Assembly (NCBI GenBank): GCA_900016775.1
Contig: LN890288.1
Span: forward strand, 248,001-312,000
Direction of reading: 5' to 3'
DNA: 64,000 nt
DNA from: Serratia symbiotica
GTDB taxonomy: Bacteria; Pseudomonadota; Gammaproteobacteria; Enterobacterales; Enterobacteriaceae
Shown here: positions 22,283 to 33,153 of the stretch, piece by piece
How the letters are laid out: the number at the start of each line of letters is the position of its first letter
How positions within the stretch are numbered: the stretch's first letter is position 1
Program-made: the position numbers and the translations under genes
The notes under the pieces: generated by a model
What the model was told of the DNA's origin: nothing
Seen by the model: the letters and a program-made list of their open reading frames with translations, nothing else
Database searches by the model: none

Positions 22283-22480
22283 TTATACGTAAGGTAAACA
22301 AGCAGTCATAAATACTAAATCATTTTTGGATACTAATCCTTTATGACGTAAGTGACGTTTACGTTTGGTTTTTTTTTTAGTTAAAATATGACGAAGATTA
22401 GCATGTTTATGTTTAAAATTACCATTACTAGTTTTTTTAAAACGTTTAGCTACACTACGTATAGTTTTAATTTTTGGCAT
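22283..22480 (-). CDS. rpmI: 50S ribosomal protein L35
   Basis: 65 residues, the usual size. It starts [17 protein letters not shown] and ends MTACLPYV, both diagnostic. It is a basic 50S protein and sits between infC and rplT exactly as in E. coli. Confidence 0.97.
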   Translation of the reverse strand: MPKIKTIRSVAKRFKKTSNGNFKHKHANLRHILTKKKTKRKRHLRHKGLVSKNDLVFMTACLPYV

Positions 22481-22578
22481 TTTATTAAATCCATTTTATA
22501 TAATTAAATAAAAAATCAATTAAGTGAATTAAATTAATAAAAAAAATATAATTTTTATTATATTAATTATTAAATATT

Positions 22579-23130
22579 TTATTGTTTTTTCTTTGGTGCA
22601 AGTATCATCGTCATTTGACGACCTTCAATTTTTGCTGGAAAAAATTCAACAATAGCTAAATTAAAATTTTCGCAAAGATCTTTTCGAATACGATTTAACA
22701 TTTCTATACCAATTTGTTGATGTGCCATTTCACGTCCTCGAAAACGTAAAGTTATTTTAGCTTTATCACCATCATTTAAAAAACGAATTAAATTTCGTAG
22801 TTTAACTTGATAATCACTATCATCAGTACTTGGACGAAATTTTACTTCTTTAACTTGAATAATTTTTTGTTTCTTTTTTTGTTCTTTAGTTAATTTACTT
22901 TTTTTATATAAAAATTTACCATAATCCATAATTCGACAAACTGGTGGTTCAGCATTTGGGCTAATTTCTACTAAATCAACACCTTCTTCTTCAGCTTTTT
23001 CAATAGCTTTATTTAAGCTAAAAATACCCATTTGTTCACCATTCATAGCAGTTAATCGAACTTCTTTTGCACGAATTTCTTTATTAATACGATTAGGATA
23101 TGTTGATTGAACTCGTTTTCCGACTTTAAT
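22579..23130 (-). CDS. infC: Translation initiation factor IF-3 (AUU start)
   Basis: 183 residues (E. coli 180). The start is the ATT at 23130-23128, not the internal ATG at 23046. Translating from ATT gives [20 protein letters not shown], which aligns with the E. coli N terminus, and a perfect GGAGGA site (23138-23143) lies 7 bases upstream. E. coli infC also starts with AUU, which IF3 itself discriminates against, giving autoregulation. The N domain ([19 protein letters not shown]), lysine-rich linker and C domain are intact. The ATT lies 3 bases after the thrS stop, and the ribosome site overlaps the end of thrS. Confidence 0.97.
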   Translation of the reverse strand: MKVGKRVQSTYPNRINKEIRAKEVRLTAMNGEQMGIFSLNKAIEKAEEEGVDLVEISPNAEPPVCRIMDYGKFLYKKSKLTKEQKKKQKIIQVKEVKFRPSTDDSDYQVKLRNLIRFLNDGDKAKITLRFRGREMAHQQIGIEMLNRIRKDLCENFNLAIVEFFPAKIEGRQMTMILAPKKKQ

Positions 23131-23133
23131 ACT

Positions 23134-25062
23134 TTATTCCTCCAATTGATGAAGATTACGACTGCTAATTTCTTTTAGCAGTTTTTGTGTAATTTCAGTG
23201 ATATCTTGACTTCCTAAATTTTTAGCATGATATGTACGAACAGTTACTTTGTTTTCTTTAACTTCTTTATCACCACATATCATCATATAAGGAATTCGAC
23301 GTAATGTATGTTCGCGAATCTTAAAACTTATTTTTTCATTTCGTGAATCTGCTATAGCACGAATGCCTATATCTTGTAATTTTTTAGTTATTTTTTGAAT
23401 ATAATTTATTTGATTATCAGTAATATTCATTACTACTACTTGCAATGGAGCAATCCATGTAGGGTAAAACCCAGAATATTCTTCAGTAATAATACCTATA
23501 AAACGTTCCATAGAACCTAATATAGCACGATGAATCATAATAGGAACAATTCGTTCGTTGTTTTTTCCAATATAAAATGCACCTAAACGTTGTGGTAGAA
23601 AAAAATCAAGTTGTATGGTACCACATTGCCAAGCGCGATCTAAACAATCATATAAAGTAAATTCAATTTTTGGTCCATAAAAAGCTCCATCACCAGGTTG
23701 ATATTCAAATAAAATGTTATTTTCATTTAATACAGAAGCTAAATCTTCTTCTGCATGAGTCCACATATCATCAGTACCAATACGTTTTTTAGGACGAGTA
23801 GATAGTTTAACTCCAATATTATTAAAACCAAAAGTAGAATATACATCATAAATCATATTAATACATGTTTTTACTTCATTTCGTATTTGATCTAAAGTAC
23901 AAAAAATATGAGCATCATCTTGTGTAAAATTACGAACTCGCATTAAACCATGTAAAGAACCAGAAGGTTCATTTCGATGACAATTTCCAAATTCCCCCAT
24001 ACGTAATGGAAGATCACGATAAGTTTTTAAACCTTGATTAAATATTTGTATATGACCTGGACAATTCATAGGTTTTATACAATATTGACGATTTTCTGAT
24101 GAAAAAGTAAACATAGTTTCTTTATAATTTTCTAAATGTCCAGTTTTTTTCCATAAAACACGATCTATAATAATAGGACTTTTTACTTCTTGGTATTGAT
24201 ATTCTTTAAGTTTTGTACGTATAAAATTTTTTAGTTCATTAAAAATTTTCCAACCAGAATTATGCCAAAATATCATTCCCGGTGCTTCTTCTTGTATATG
24301 ATATAAATCTAATTGTTTACTAATTTTACGATGATCACGTTTAATTACTTCTTTTAAACGTTTTAAATAATTAATTAATTGTTTTTTATTAACCCAAGCT
24401 GTTCCGTAAATACGTTGTAACATTTTATTTTTATTATTACCACGCCAATAAGCACCAGAAATTTTTTGAATTTTAAAATAATGACAAAAACGTATATTTG
24501 GTACATGTGGTCCACGACACATATCAATATATTCTTGATGGTAATATAAATTAACATTATTATTATGATTAATATTTTTTTCTAAAATTTCTATTTTATA
24601 TTTTTCATTTCGTTTAATAAAAATTTTATATGCTTCTTGCCAAGTAACTGTATTTTTAAGAATATTATAATTTTGATTAGCTAAAAATAACATACGATTT
24701 TCTAATGTATCTAAATCAATTTGTGTTAATGTACGATCAATATCAATATCATAATAAAATCCATTATTAATTACTGGACCAAGAGCCATTTTAGTATTTG
24801 GCCATAATTGTTTAATTGCATGTCCTAAAAGATGCGCAGAAGAATGACGTATTATTTCTAAAGCATCAATATCTTTAATAGTAATAATATTTAATTTTGT
24901 ATTAGATTTAATTAAATCACAGGTATCGATAAATTTATCATTAGCTTTTCCAGCGATACAAATTTTTGCTAAAGATGGATTAATATTATAAACAATATCT
25001 AATAAGGATATAGGATGATTAAATTTAAGATGACTTCCGTCATTAAGAGAAACAATAAACAT
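23134..25062 (-). CDS. thrS: Threonyl-tRNA synthetase
   Basis: 642 residues, equal to E. coli. The TGS domain (1-60) is followed by the editing domain with His73 and His77 (HSSAHLLGH) and DMCRGPHVP, so hydrolysis of Ser-tRNA-Thr is probably kept. The catalytic core has MNCPGH (zinc Cys near 334), [14 protein letters not shown] and a motif 3 around [10 protein letters not shown]. The C-terminal anticodon-binding domain completes it. In E. coli ThrRS represses its own mRNA through a tRNA-like leader; the AT-only leader here shows no such fold. It is the first gene of the thrS-to-ihfA cluster. Confidence 0.98.
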   Translation of the reverse strand: MFIVSLNDGSHLKFNHPISLLDIVYNINPSLAKICIAGKANDKFIDTCDLIKSNTKLNIITIKDIDALEIIRHSSAHLLGHAIKQLWPNTKMALGPVINNGFYYDIDIDRTLTQIDLDTLENRMLFLANQNYNILKNTVTWQEAYKIFIKRNEKYKIEILEKNINHNNNVNLYYHQEYIDMCRGPHVPNIRFCHYFKIQKISGAYWRGNNKNKMLQRIYGTAWVNKKQLINYLKRLKEVIKRDHRKISKQLDLYHIQEEAPGMIFWHNSGWKIFNELKNFIRTKLKEYQYQEVKSPIIIDRVLWKKTGHLENYKETMFTFSSENRQYCIKPMNCPGHIQIFNQGLKTYRDLPLRMGEFGNCHRNEPSGSLHGLMRVRNFTQDDAHIFCTLDQIRNEVKTCINMIYDVYSTFGFNNIGVKLSTRPKKRIGTDDMWTHAEEDLASVLNENNILFEYQPGDGAFYGPKIEFTLYDCLDRAWQCGTIQLDFFLPQRLGAFYIGKNNERIVPIMIHRAILGSMERFIGIITEEYSGFYPTWIAPLQVVVMNITDNQINYIQKITKKLQDIGIRAIADSRNEKISFKIREHTLRRIPYMMICGDKEVKENKVTVRTYHAKNLGSQDITEITQKLLKEISSRNLHQLEE

Positions 25063-25734
25063 TGTAATCCTTATATAGTAGTAATTTATAATTAATTATT
25101 TATATAAATAAAATTTTTAAATTATTATTAATATAATATAATATTTAATTATATTATATAAAATATTTTTATATTATTTATAATTTAATTTAAATTAATA
25201 AAAATTAATGAAAATATTTAAATTATATATAAAATAATAAAATAAAATATTGAAAATATAAAATTTATATTAATTTTATTAAACTTAAATATAATATAAA
25301 ATATTTTTAGTATTATTTAAATATAAATTTATAATTAAATAATCATTTGAATAAAATATTTAATTAAATTTATTTTAAAATTTTTAAAAAATAATATTTT
25401 AAAAGTTTAAATTATTACATTATAAAATTATTATATTTTTTAATAATTTATTAAAATAATTAATAAAATAATATTAATTAATTATATAATATCATTTTTA
25501 TATAATATTTAAATTTTATTTTTTATTTTATTTAAATTTAAAATTGTATTAAAAAATATTAATTTATATAATTTTAATATAAAAATTTATTTATTTTATA
25601 ATTTTTAATATATAATAAATTAATTTTATAAATTCATTTATTATATATTTTATATATTGATATGTTATATGATAAAAATTAAATAAATTTATTTATTAAA
25701 TATAAATTCACATATATTGTATATAACATTTAAT
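25063..25734. other. Divergent thrS-glyQ spacer, no gene seen
   Basis: About 670 bases, almost entirely A/T. Apart from a short AAGGAT ribosome site before thrS, no G/C hairpin, tRNA or decayed reading frame could be recognised. In E. coli thrS has an autoregulatory leader with stems mimicking the tRNA-Thr anticodon arm; nothing comparable is visible. Confidence 0.6.
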
Positions 25735-26634
25735 ATGAAAAAAAATACTAATTATACTTTTCAAGATTTAATTTTAATATTACAAAAATATTGGTCACGA
25801 CAAGGATGTATATTAGTTCAACCATTAGATCTTGAAGTTGGTGCTGGAACTTCACATCCTATGACTTATTTACGTTCATTAGGACCAGAACCGATATTTG
25901 CTGCTTATGTACAGCCTTCTAGAAGACCAACTGATGGTCGATATGGTAAAAATCCGAATCGTTTACAACAATATTATCAATTTCAAGTAGTTATTAAACC
26001 TTCATTAATTAATATTCAAGAAATTTATATTAATTCTTTAAAAGAATTAGGTTTAGATTTAAGTATTCATGATATTCGATTTGTGGAAGATAATTGGGAA
26101 AATCCTACTCTTGGTGCTTGGGGTTTAGGATGGGAAGTATGGTTAAATGGTATGGAAATAACACAATTTACTTATTTTCAGCAAGTAGGTGGATTAGAAT
26201 GTAAACCAGTTACTAGTGAAATTACTTATGGTTTAGAACGTTTAGCAATGTGTATTCAAAATGTTGATAATGTTTATAATATATTATGGGATTATAATTC
26301 TCAAGGTATTGTAACTTATGGAGATATTTTTTATCAAAATGAAATTGAACAATCTATTTATAATTTTAATTATGCTGACATAAAATTTTTATTATATTGT
26401 TTTGAGCAATATGAAAAAGAAGCTACATTATTACTTAATTTAGATAAACCATTACCATTACCTGCTTATGAACTTGTTTTAAAATCAGGACATATATTTA
26501 ATTTACTTAATGCTCGTAAAGCTATTTCAGTAACTGAACGTCAATGTTATATTTTACGTATTCGTAAATTAGCAAAATTAATTGCAGAAATATATTATTC
26601 TAATCGTAGAGATTTAAATTTTCCGATGTGTTAA
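25735..26634 (+). CDS. glyQ: Glycyl-tRNA synthetase alpha subunit
   Basis: 299 residues from the ATG at 25735 (E. coli 303). That start places TFQ at residues 8-10 as in E. coli; a TTG at 25717 would add six unaligned residues. This is the catalytic subunit of the bacterial alpha2-beta2 GlyRS. Conserved segments are [48 protein letters not shown] and [11 protein letters not shown]. No obvious ribosome site precedes the start. glyS follows after 19 bases. Confidence 0.97.
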   Translation: MKKNTNYTFQDLILILQKYWSRQGCILVQPLDLEVGAGTSHPMTYLRSLGPEPIFAAYVQPSRRPTDGRYGKNPNRLQQYYQFQVVIKPSLINIQEIYINSLKELGLDLSIHDIRFVEDNWENPTLGAWGLGWEVWLNGMEITQFTYFQQVGGLECKPVTSEITYGLERLAMCIQNVDNVYNILWDYNSQGIVTYGDIFYQNEIEQSIYNFNYADIKFLLYCFEQYEKEATLLLNLDKPLPLPAYELVLKSGHIFNLLNARKAISVTERQCYILRIRKLAKLIAEIYYSNRRDLNFPMC

Positions 26635-26653
26635 AAATAACTTAGAGATAATT

Positions 26654-28720
26654 ATGACTCAACGAACTTTTTTAGTAGAAATTGGTACCGAAGAACTTCC
26701 TCCAAAAAATCTTCGTTTATTAGCAGAATCTTTTTCAAATTTTTTTATGATTGAGCTAAATAATTCAAAAATTAAATATGGTACTATTAATTGGATAGCA
26801 TCTCCTCGACGTTTAGCATTAATTATAAAAAAATTAAATATATTTCAATCTGATCATATTTTAATAAAAAAAGGTCCATCATTCGATCAATCATTTGATC
26901 TTAAAGGTAAACCTACTATAGCAGCTAAAAATTGGGCATGTTCTTGTGGCATAAATATTAATCAAGCAGAATATTTAATAACTAAAAAAGGTAAATGGTT
27001 AATGCATCGTATGCATATTACAGGAAAACCTATTCATGGAATGTTAGTTAATATGATTAATAATTCTATATCTAAATTACCAATATTAAAATTAATGCGT
27101 TGGGGTAATTCTTTAATAAAATTTGTTCGTCCAGTACATACTATTACTTTATTATTTGGTACTGAATTAATTTTAGGTGATGTATTAGGAGTTAAATCTT
27201 CTCGTATTATATATGGTCATCGTTTTATGGGTAAATCAAAATGTATATTGAAAGATTCTAATAATTATTTAAAAGTTTTGTTAGAAGATGGTAAAGTTAT
27301 TGCTGATTATGAATTACGTAAAAAAATCATTAAAAAAAATATTAAATTAGCAGCAAAAGATATTAATGGTATAGTTTATTTTGATAAAAATTTATTAGAA
27401 GAAGTAACTTCATTAGTAGAATGGCCAGTAGTACTTACAGCTAAATTTGAAAAAATATTTTTAAAAATTCCAAAGGAAGTATTAATTCATACTATGAAAC
27501 ATGATCAAAAATGTTTTCCAGTATATAATAAATTAGGAGATTTATTACCATACTTTATTTTTGTATCTAATATTGAATCAAAAGATCCTAAACAAATTAT
27601 TTCTGGTAATGAAAAAGTTATAAAAACACGTTTTACTGATGCTGAATTTTTTTTTAATGAAGATCGTAAAAAACGTTTAGAAGATTATTTACCAGATTTA
27701 AAAAATATTCTTTTTCAAAAAAAATTAGGTAATTTATATTATAAAACTAATCGTATTCAAAAAATATCATGTTGGATTTCTAAAAAAATTGGAGCTAATA
27801 TTCAACATACTCTTCGCGCAAGTTTATTATCAAAATGTGATTTAATGACTAATATGGTATTTGAATTTACTTCTATACAAGGTATAATAGGTATGTATTA
27901 TGCACGTTATGATGGTGAATTAGAAGAAGTTGCTATTGCATTAAGTGAACAGTATCAACCACGTTTTTCTGGAGATAGTTTACCTCAATCTAAAATTGGG
28001 TGTTCATTAGCTATTTCTGATAAAATAGATACTTTAGTTGGTATTTTTGGAATAAAACAATATCCAAAAGGTGATAAAGATCCATTTTCTTTACGTCGTC
28101 TTGCATTAGGTATATTACGTATTATTATTGAAAAAAAATTATCATTAGATTTATATTTTTTAATTAAAGAAGTAGTATATTTTTATGATAAAAAATTAAC
28201 TAATGTTAATGTTATAAATGAAGTAATTCAATTTATATTAGATCGTTATTATACTTTATATCAAGAAAAAGGTTATAAAATAAAATTTATTAAATCAGTT
28301 TTAGCATGTAAACCAACTAATCCAGTTGATTTTGATTTAAGAATCAAAGCTATTAGTGATTTTTATAATTTAAAAGAAGCGTCAGAATTAATTGAAGTTA
28401 ATAAACGTATATCTAATATTTTAATTAAATCTAATGATATATTATATAATAATATAAATATTTCAATATTAAAAGAATCTGCTGAAATTAAATTAACTAA
28501 TCATTTTTTATCTATAGTTAATTTGTTAGAACCATATTTTATGTCTAATAATTATAAAAAAATTTTAATAATGTTTTCTACTTTATGTAAACCTATAAAT
28601 ATTTTTTTTGAAAAAATTATGATTATGACAAAAGATAAAAAAATACGTATCAATCGTTTAACCTTGTTAAATAAATTACATAAACTTTTTTTATCTGTAG
28701 TAGATCTTTCTATTTTATAA
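26654..28720 (+). CDS. glyS: Glycyl-tRNA synthetase beta subunit
   Basis: 688 residues (E. coli 689). It is needed with GlyQ for tRNA-Gly binding. It starts TQRTFLVEIGTEELPP, the usual beta-subunit N terminus, and keeps ASPRRLAL, SLVEWPVVL, FNEDRKKRLED and ALSEQYQPRFSGDSLP. The last 150 residues (anticodon-binding-like region) are more diverged. It converges with zur across a 76-base spacer that has no clear G/C hairpin. Confidence 0.97.
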   Translation: MTQRTFLVEIGTEELPPKNLRLLAESFSNFFMIELNNSKIKYGTINWIASPRRLALIIKKLNIFQSDHILIKKGPSFDQSFDLKGKPTIAAKNWACSCGININQAEYLITKKGKWLMHRMHITGKPIHGMLVNMINNSISKLPILKLMRWGNSLIKFVRPVHTITLLFGTELILGDVLGVKSSRIIYGHRFMGKSKCILKDSNNYLKVLLEDGKVIADYELRKKIIKKNIKLAAKDINGIVYFDKNLLEEVTSLVEWPVVLTAKFEKIFLKIPKEVLIHTMKHDQKCFPVYNKLGDLLPYFIFVSNIESKDPKQIISGNEKVIKTRFTDAEFFFNEDRKKRLEDYLPDLKNILFQKKLGNLYYKTNRIQKISCWISKKIGANIQHTLRASLLSKCDLMTNMVFEFTSIQGIIGMYYARYDGELEEVAIALSEQYQPRFSGDSLPQSKIGCSLAISDKIDTLVGIFGIKQYPKGDKDPFSLRRLALGILRIIIEKKLSLDLYFLIKEVVYFYDKKLTNVNVINEVIQFILDRYYTLYQEKGYKIKFIKSVLACKPTNPVDFDLRIKAISDFYNLKEASELIEVNKRISNILIKSNDILYNNINISILKESAEIKLTNHFLSIVNLLEPYFMSNNYKKILIMFSTLCKPINIFFEKIMIMTKDKKIRINRLTLLNKLHKLFLSVVDLSIL

Positions 28721-28796
28721 TAATTTAATTACTTTAGATATAAATTTTTTTATAAAAGATAAATATGTATGTTATGTTAAAATATAATTATATATT

Positions 28797-29255
28797 TTAA
28801 GATTTAATTTGAATACATTGAATACATAAACCATGCGCTTCTATTATACTATGATGTAATGTAAATCTTGAATATTCTGCAAGTTTTTGTAATATTTTTT
28901 CTATACCTTTTGTAGTAAAATCAGTTACTTTATTACAATGATTACAAATAAATAATATAGAGGTATGCATAGGTTTACCAAAATGATGACATAGTGTATA
29001 ACTATTAGTAGATTCTACTTTATGTATAAATCCTTGATCTAATAAAAAATCAAGAGCACGATAAATTGTTGATGGTTTAGCTTTTGGTTCAGAAATTCGT
29101 AATAAATCAAGAAGATTATATGCACTAATTGAACCAAATTGATTTAACATAATTCGAAGTACTTTTTGTCTTTGTGGTGTTAATCGTGCATTACGTTGTT
29201 GACATATTTTTTTAGCTTTTGTTAATAAATTATTATAAATTATTAAATTTGTCAA
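28797..29255 (-). CDS. zur: Zinc uptake regulator (Fur family)
   Basis: 152 residues (E. coli Zur 171). The match is to Zur, not Fur: AKKICQQRNARLTPQRQKVL, AYNLLDLLR, RALDFLLDQGFIHKVESTNSY and EAHGLC parallel E. coli Zur. Predicted zinc ligands are present: His78, Cys89 and His97 for the sensory site, with Asp112 where E. coli has Glu111, and Cys104, Cys107, Cys144 and Cys147 for the structural site. The His-rich C-terminal tail is missing. It is a DNA-binding repressor of zinc uptake genes. No znu genes are in the window, and no convincing operator was found. Confidence 0.93.
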   Translation of the reverse strand: MTNLIIYNNLLTKAKKICQQRNARLTPQRQKVLRIMLNQFGSISAYNLLDLLRISEPKAKPSTIYRALDFLLDQGFIHKVESTNSYTLCHHFGKPMHTSILFICNHCNKVTDFTTKGIEKILQKLAEYSRFTLHHSIIEAHGLCIQCIQIKS

Positions 29256-30321
29256 AATAGCCTACCTTAGAATTAAATGATTAATTTTTAAAATATTAGA
29301 AATAATTATTAATATTAGTCATAATATATATAAAAATTTTATTTTTTATTTTTAAATATAAAGTAAAAAGATTATTATAATTTATATATATTTTATTTTA
29401 AAAATAAAAAATAATTTTTAAATGTTTAAATTAATTATTTAAGATAAAATTTTAATAAATAAAAATTAATATTTATGTTAATAAACATATAAAATAATAT
29501 AAATTATAATTTAATGATTAAAAATTATTTTATTTTAATATGTAGTTATATTAAATTTTATTAATAAAATTAATTTTTTTTTAATTAGATATTTAGTTTA
29601 TAATTATATTATAAAAATATTTTTTATAAAAAAATATAAAAATTTTATTTAATATTAATATATTTTATTTTTTTATGATTAAAAATTAAATAATATTTTT
29701 TATTTTATTTTTATTTAAAAATAAAATTTAATATTTAATTTGATAAAATGAATTTTTTATTTTATAGATAATATAATTATATTAAATTATTTCTTTATAA
29801 AAATTTTTATGTTTAAATAACATAATGAAATAATATTAAAAATATTTTTATTTAAATTATATAATTATTAAATTTATTTAATTATAAATGTTATAAAGTA
29901 TAATGTTATTAAATTATATGGTATTTTTTGAGAAGTGTTTATATAAATAATTATAATATAATATAAAATATTATAAAATTTATAAATTTGTATTTTTTAA
30001 ATAATATATTCTTGATTGGAATATAATGTAATATTAATATTATAATTTTATTTTAAAAATAAATATATTAATATTTTTTATAAATTTAATGTAAATTATT
30101 AGAATTTTGATTTTGAAATATTTCTATGAAAATAAATTATTTTTAATACATTTATTAAATAATTATTAGTGTTTTTTAAAAAAAATACTTTAAGATTATT
30201 TATAATAAAATAATTAATCTTTAAAATTTTTACAAATTATTTTTTTTAAAAAGAATATTTATTAATGTAAAATATTTTATTTATTAATTTAATTTTGTTA
30301 TTAAATTTATTTTTAAAATAT
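29256..30321. other. Gene desert between zur and tRNA-Lys
   Basis: About 1,065 bases with no supportable gene on either strand. Base composition is nearly all A/T with few G or C. No tRNA-like or stable G/C-containing structure was noticed. Together with neighbouring spacers it probably marks eroded genes: in E. coli the lysT-valT tRNA operon and nadA follow the tol-pal cluster, and only one tRNA-Lys remains here. Confidence 0.6.
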
Positions 30322-30394
30322 TGGGTCGTGCAGGATTTGAACCTGCGACCAATTGATTAAAAGTCAACTGCTCTACCAACTGAGCTAACGACCC
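30322..30394 (-). tRNA. lysT: tRNA-Lys (UUU), CCA not encoded
   Basis: A 73-base tRNA almost identical to E. coli tRNA-Lys: acceptor GGGTCGT paired with ACGACCC, loop CTTTTAA (anticodon complement at 30359-30361), T arm GCAGGTTCAAATCCTGC. After discriminator A comes ATA, so CCA must be added after transcription. Its place downstream of pal on the same strand is the E. coli pal-cpoB-lysT arrangement without cpoB. Confidence 0.97.
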
Positions 30395-30694
30395 ATAAAT
30401 ATAATTATATCATATAAATATAATTATATTAAATAATAATATAAATTATTTAATATAATTAAATGTAAATATTACTTTTAATTATATTTTATATATTTTT
30501 AATAAAATAATATTTTATAATTTAAATATTTTATTATATTAAAGGTATTTAAGATTTTTATAATAAATATTGTATATTAAATAAATTTAAAAATTAATGG
30601 GTGCTTTAATAAAAGCAACCCATAAAATATTTATTTAAAACAATATAAATAAAATTAATAAATAATTATTTAAAATTAATTATATATTTTATTT
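30395..30694. other. pal-tRNA-Lys spacer, site of lost cpoB
   Basis: About 300 bases between pal and tRNA-Lys. It holds the pal terminator (30597-30623) and otherwise A/T-rich DNA. E. coli has cpoB (ybgF) at this place; no remnant is readable in any frame. Confidence 0.6.
30597..30623 (-). terminator. Terminator downstream of pal
   Basis: Read on the minus strand, ATGGGTTGCTTT pairs with AAAGCACCCAT through 11 pairs with a single bulged base and a 4-base loop, followed by TAATTTTTAAATTT. It lies about 70 bases after the pal stop and before tRNA-Lys. Its G/C pairs stand out in this region. Confidence 0.75.
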
Positions 30695-31192
30695 TTAATA
30701 AACTAATACAGCACGACGATTTTTAGCATAAGATTTTTCATCATGACCTAATTCAGCTGGTTTTTCTTTACCATAGGAAATAATAGAAATTTGATCAGAA
30801 GAAACTCCTTTACTTTGTAAATATGTTTTTATTGAATTAGCACGACGTTCACATAAACTTAAATTGTATTCTGGTGTTCCACGTTCATCTGAATAACTTT
30901 CAATTGTTACTGTATAAGCTAAATTATTACGTAAAAATATTGCATGTAAATCTAATATTTGAGTAAAATTAGAATTAATATCAGATTTGTTTAAATCAAA
31001 ATAAATAGTATTATTTTTTTGTAATTCTTCTATAATGACATTTGGATTTTCTTCAAAAGAAGAGTTATGATCTTCTATATTAGTTTTATTTTCTATTTTA
31101 GAAATATCATGATTTTTATTTTTATTAGTATTACAAGATATTATAGTAAATGCTGGTAATGTTAAAAGACATACTTTAAGTATTTTATTCAT
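30695..31192 (-). CDS. pal: Peptidoglycan-associated lipoprotein
   Basis: 165 residues (E. coli 173). The N terminus is a lipoprotein signal with lipobox IISC (lipidated Cys20), then a low-complexity linker and an OmpA-like domain (about 55-165). [30 protein letters not shown] and the end [11 protein letters not shown] are conserved. The usual GHADERG motif reads SYSDERG, so two normally conserved residues beside the DAP-binding Asp have changed. Pal tethers the outer membrane to peptidoglycan. TolB and the other Tol proteins are not in this window. Confidence 0.95.
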   Translation of the reverse strand: MNKILKVCLLTLPAFTIISCNTNKNKNHDISKIENKTNIEDHNSSFEENPNVIIEELQKNNTIYFDLNKSDINSNFTQILDLHAIFLRNNLAYTVTIESYSDERGTPEYNLSLCERRANSIKTYLQSKGVSSDQISIISYGKEKPAELGHDEKSYAKNRRAVLVY

Positions 31193-32445
31193 ATTTTTAT
31201 ATTTTAATCCTATAATTATTTTTAATATATTATAAATATGATAATTAAATGAAAAATTTAATTTATTTATTAAATATCAAAAAAGATAATTTAAAATTTT
31301 TATTAATTTTTTATAATTTCATTATTAATTTATTATTTTATATAATATTATATATTATCATAATATTTTTAATTAAAATATTAAATATTTTATTAATATA
31401 ATATTATTTTTATTTTTTTTTAATAATTTTAAATTTTATATTTTATTTAATAATATTTTTTATTTTATTATTTAAAATTATTTTATTTAAAATTTATTAC
31501 TATAATGAATTTATAAATTTTAATTTTAATATTTTTTAAAATTAAATATAATATTCTCTATTAATATTAATTGTATAAATTTATAAATATTTACTTTATA
31601 AGAGATATAAAATAATATTTTATTTTTAAATAAATTAATTGAATAATATTATTTTTTTTAATAATTAATACTTTTTAGTAAAAATGTTATTATATATGAA
31701 TTTATATTATATATTAAATTTATTATAGTATAAATTTAATTTAAAAAATATTTTAATAAATTTCTATATTAATAAAATATTAATAATCAATTAAAAATAA
31801 TTATTTATTTAAAAATATAGATTTTTTTTTAATTAATATATTACTATTTATTAAATTTTATAAATATAAAATTAATTTTATTTATAAAAATGTTTTATGT
31901 AATATATAAGATAATTTTTTTAAAATATATTATATAAAAATTTATATACTTAATATTTTTAATTATTTATATTATATTATCAATAATATTATATTATTTA
32001 AATTTAATATATAAAATAATTAAAATAATAATTGTATAATAAATTATAATTTTAATTTATTTTTTTAAATGTTTAATATCATTATTATGTAATTAAATTT
32101 ATATTTTATATATTATTTATTTTATAAGTGATATACTTATTTAATAATATATATTTTATTATTTTAATAATTTATTTTTATGTTTGTAATATTTATATAA
32201 TAATTATTTATAATAATAATATATTAATTAATATAAAAAAAAAATTAAAAATACTTTATAAGTTATTTTATATAATTATTAATATAATTTTTATAAAAAG
32301 AATATTAATAATTATGTTTTATAATTTTTAAATATTAAAATGACATATAATTTTAATATTTACATTTAATATATTGTTTATATAATATAAATAAATATAA
32401 TAATTATAAATTATATATTTTATTTTTTAATTAGGTAATTATTTT
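31193..32445. other. Gene desert between pal and lipB
   Basis: About 1,250 bases, the longest gap in the window, almost all A/T. In E. coli tolB lies upstream of pal, and ybeD and dacA upstream of lipB; none is readable. A 67-codon frame at 32128-32331 is made of Ile, Tyr, Asn and Lys as expected from composition and is not accepted. A short AGG ribosome site near 32435 serves lipB. Confidence 0.6.
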
Positions 32446-33084
32446 TTGCAAATACATAAAATTCTTATACGTCATTTAGGTATACAACCATATATAAAAA
32501 CATCTCAAGCTATGCGTATTTTTACTAATAATCGTAATATATCTACATTAGATGAAATTTGGTTTGTACAACATTTATCTGTATTTACTCAAGGTAAAAA
32601 AAGTAAAAAACAAAATATTTTAATAAAAAATAATATTCCCATTATTCAAAGTGATCGTGGAGGTCAGATAACATATCATGGATTAGGACAACAGATAATG
32701 TATTTATTAATTGATTTAAAACGTAAAAAAATTAATATACGTCAATTCATTACAATTATAGAAAATACTGTAATTAATACTCTTGCATATTTTTATATTT
32801 CGTCTCATACACAATTACATGCACCGGGAGTATATGTAGGATTAAAAAAAATTTGTTCATTAGGATTATGTATTCGTAATGGTAGATCATTTCATGGTTT
32901 AGCATTAAATGTAAAAATGGATCTTAGTCCATTTAAATTTATTAATCCTTGTGGTTATTCTAATATGAAAATGACACAAATTAGTGAATTAATACCTAAA
33001 ATTAATATTGAAGAAATAAAATTAATTTTAGTAAAAAAATTTATTCATTTATTAGATTATAAAATAGCTGAATTATGTAATTAA
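32446..33084 (+). CDS. lipB: Octanoyl-[acyl carrier protein]:protein octanoyltransferase (TTG start)
   Basis: 212 residues (E. coli 213). It moves the octanoyl group from ACP to lipoyl domains, the first step of endogenous lipoate synthesis. Catalytic Cys169 (NPCGY) and Lys135 (KKICSLG) are present, as are [12 protein letters not shown] and SFHGLALNV. The TTG at 32446 is chosen because it aligns the first residues with E. coli (4 residues before KIL); no in-frame ATG exists until residue 23. An AGGT site lies about 9 bases upstream. lipA follows on the same strand. Confidence 0.95.
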   Translation: MQIHKILIRHLGIQPYIKTSQAMRIFTNNRNISTLDEIWFVQHLSVFTQGKKSKKQNILIKNNIPIIQSDRGGQITYHGLGQQIMYLLIDLKRKKINIRQFITIIENTVINTLAYFYISSHTQLHAPGVYVGLKKICSLGLCIRNGRSFHGLALNVKMDLSPFKFINPCGYSNMKMTQISELIPKINIEEIKLILVKKFIHLLDYKIAELCN

Positions 33085-33153
33085 AAATAGATGATAATAA
33101 ATTATTTTGTGTTATTTAAAATAATATAAAATATTAAAAAAATAATAAATATT

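Noticed and set aside
25708..25734. Zur-like half site (TATAACATTT) before glyQ
   Set aside because: The second half does not match, and glyQ is not a known Zur target.
29884..29910. Possible Zur operator (AAATGTTATA half) in the zur-tRNA-Lys gap
   Set aside because: Only one half matches the palindrome as I recall it, it is not in front of any gene, and such strings are frequent in this composition.
32128..32331. 67-codon open frame on the plus strand in the pal-lipB gap
   Set aside because: It is made almost only of Ile, Tyr, Asn, Phe, Leu and Lys, as expected from A/T composition; no ribosome site, no recognisable family, and it lies in a desert.
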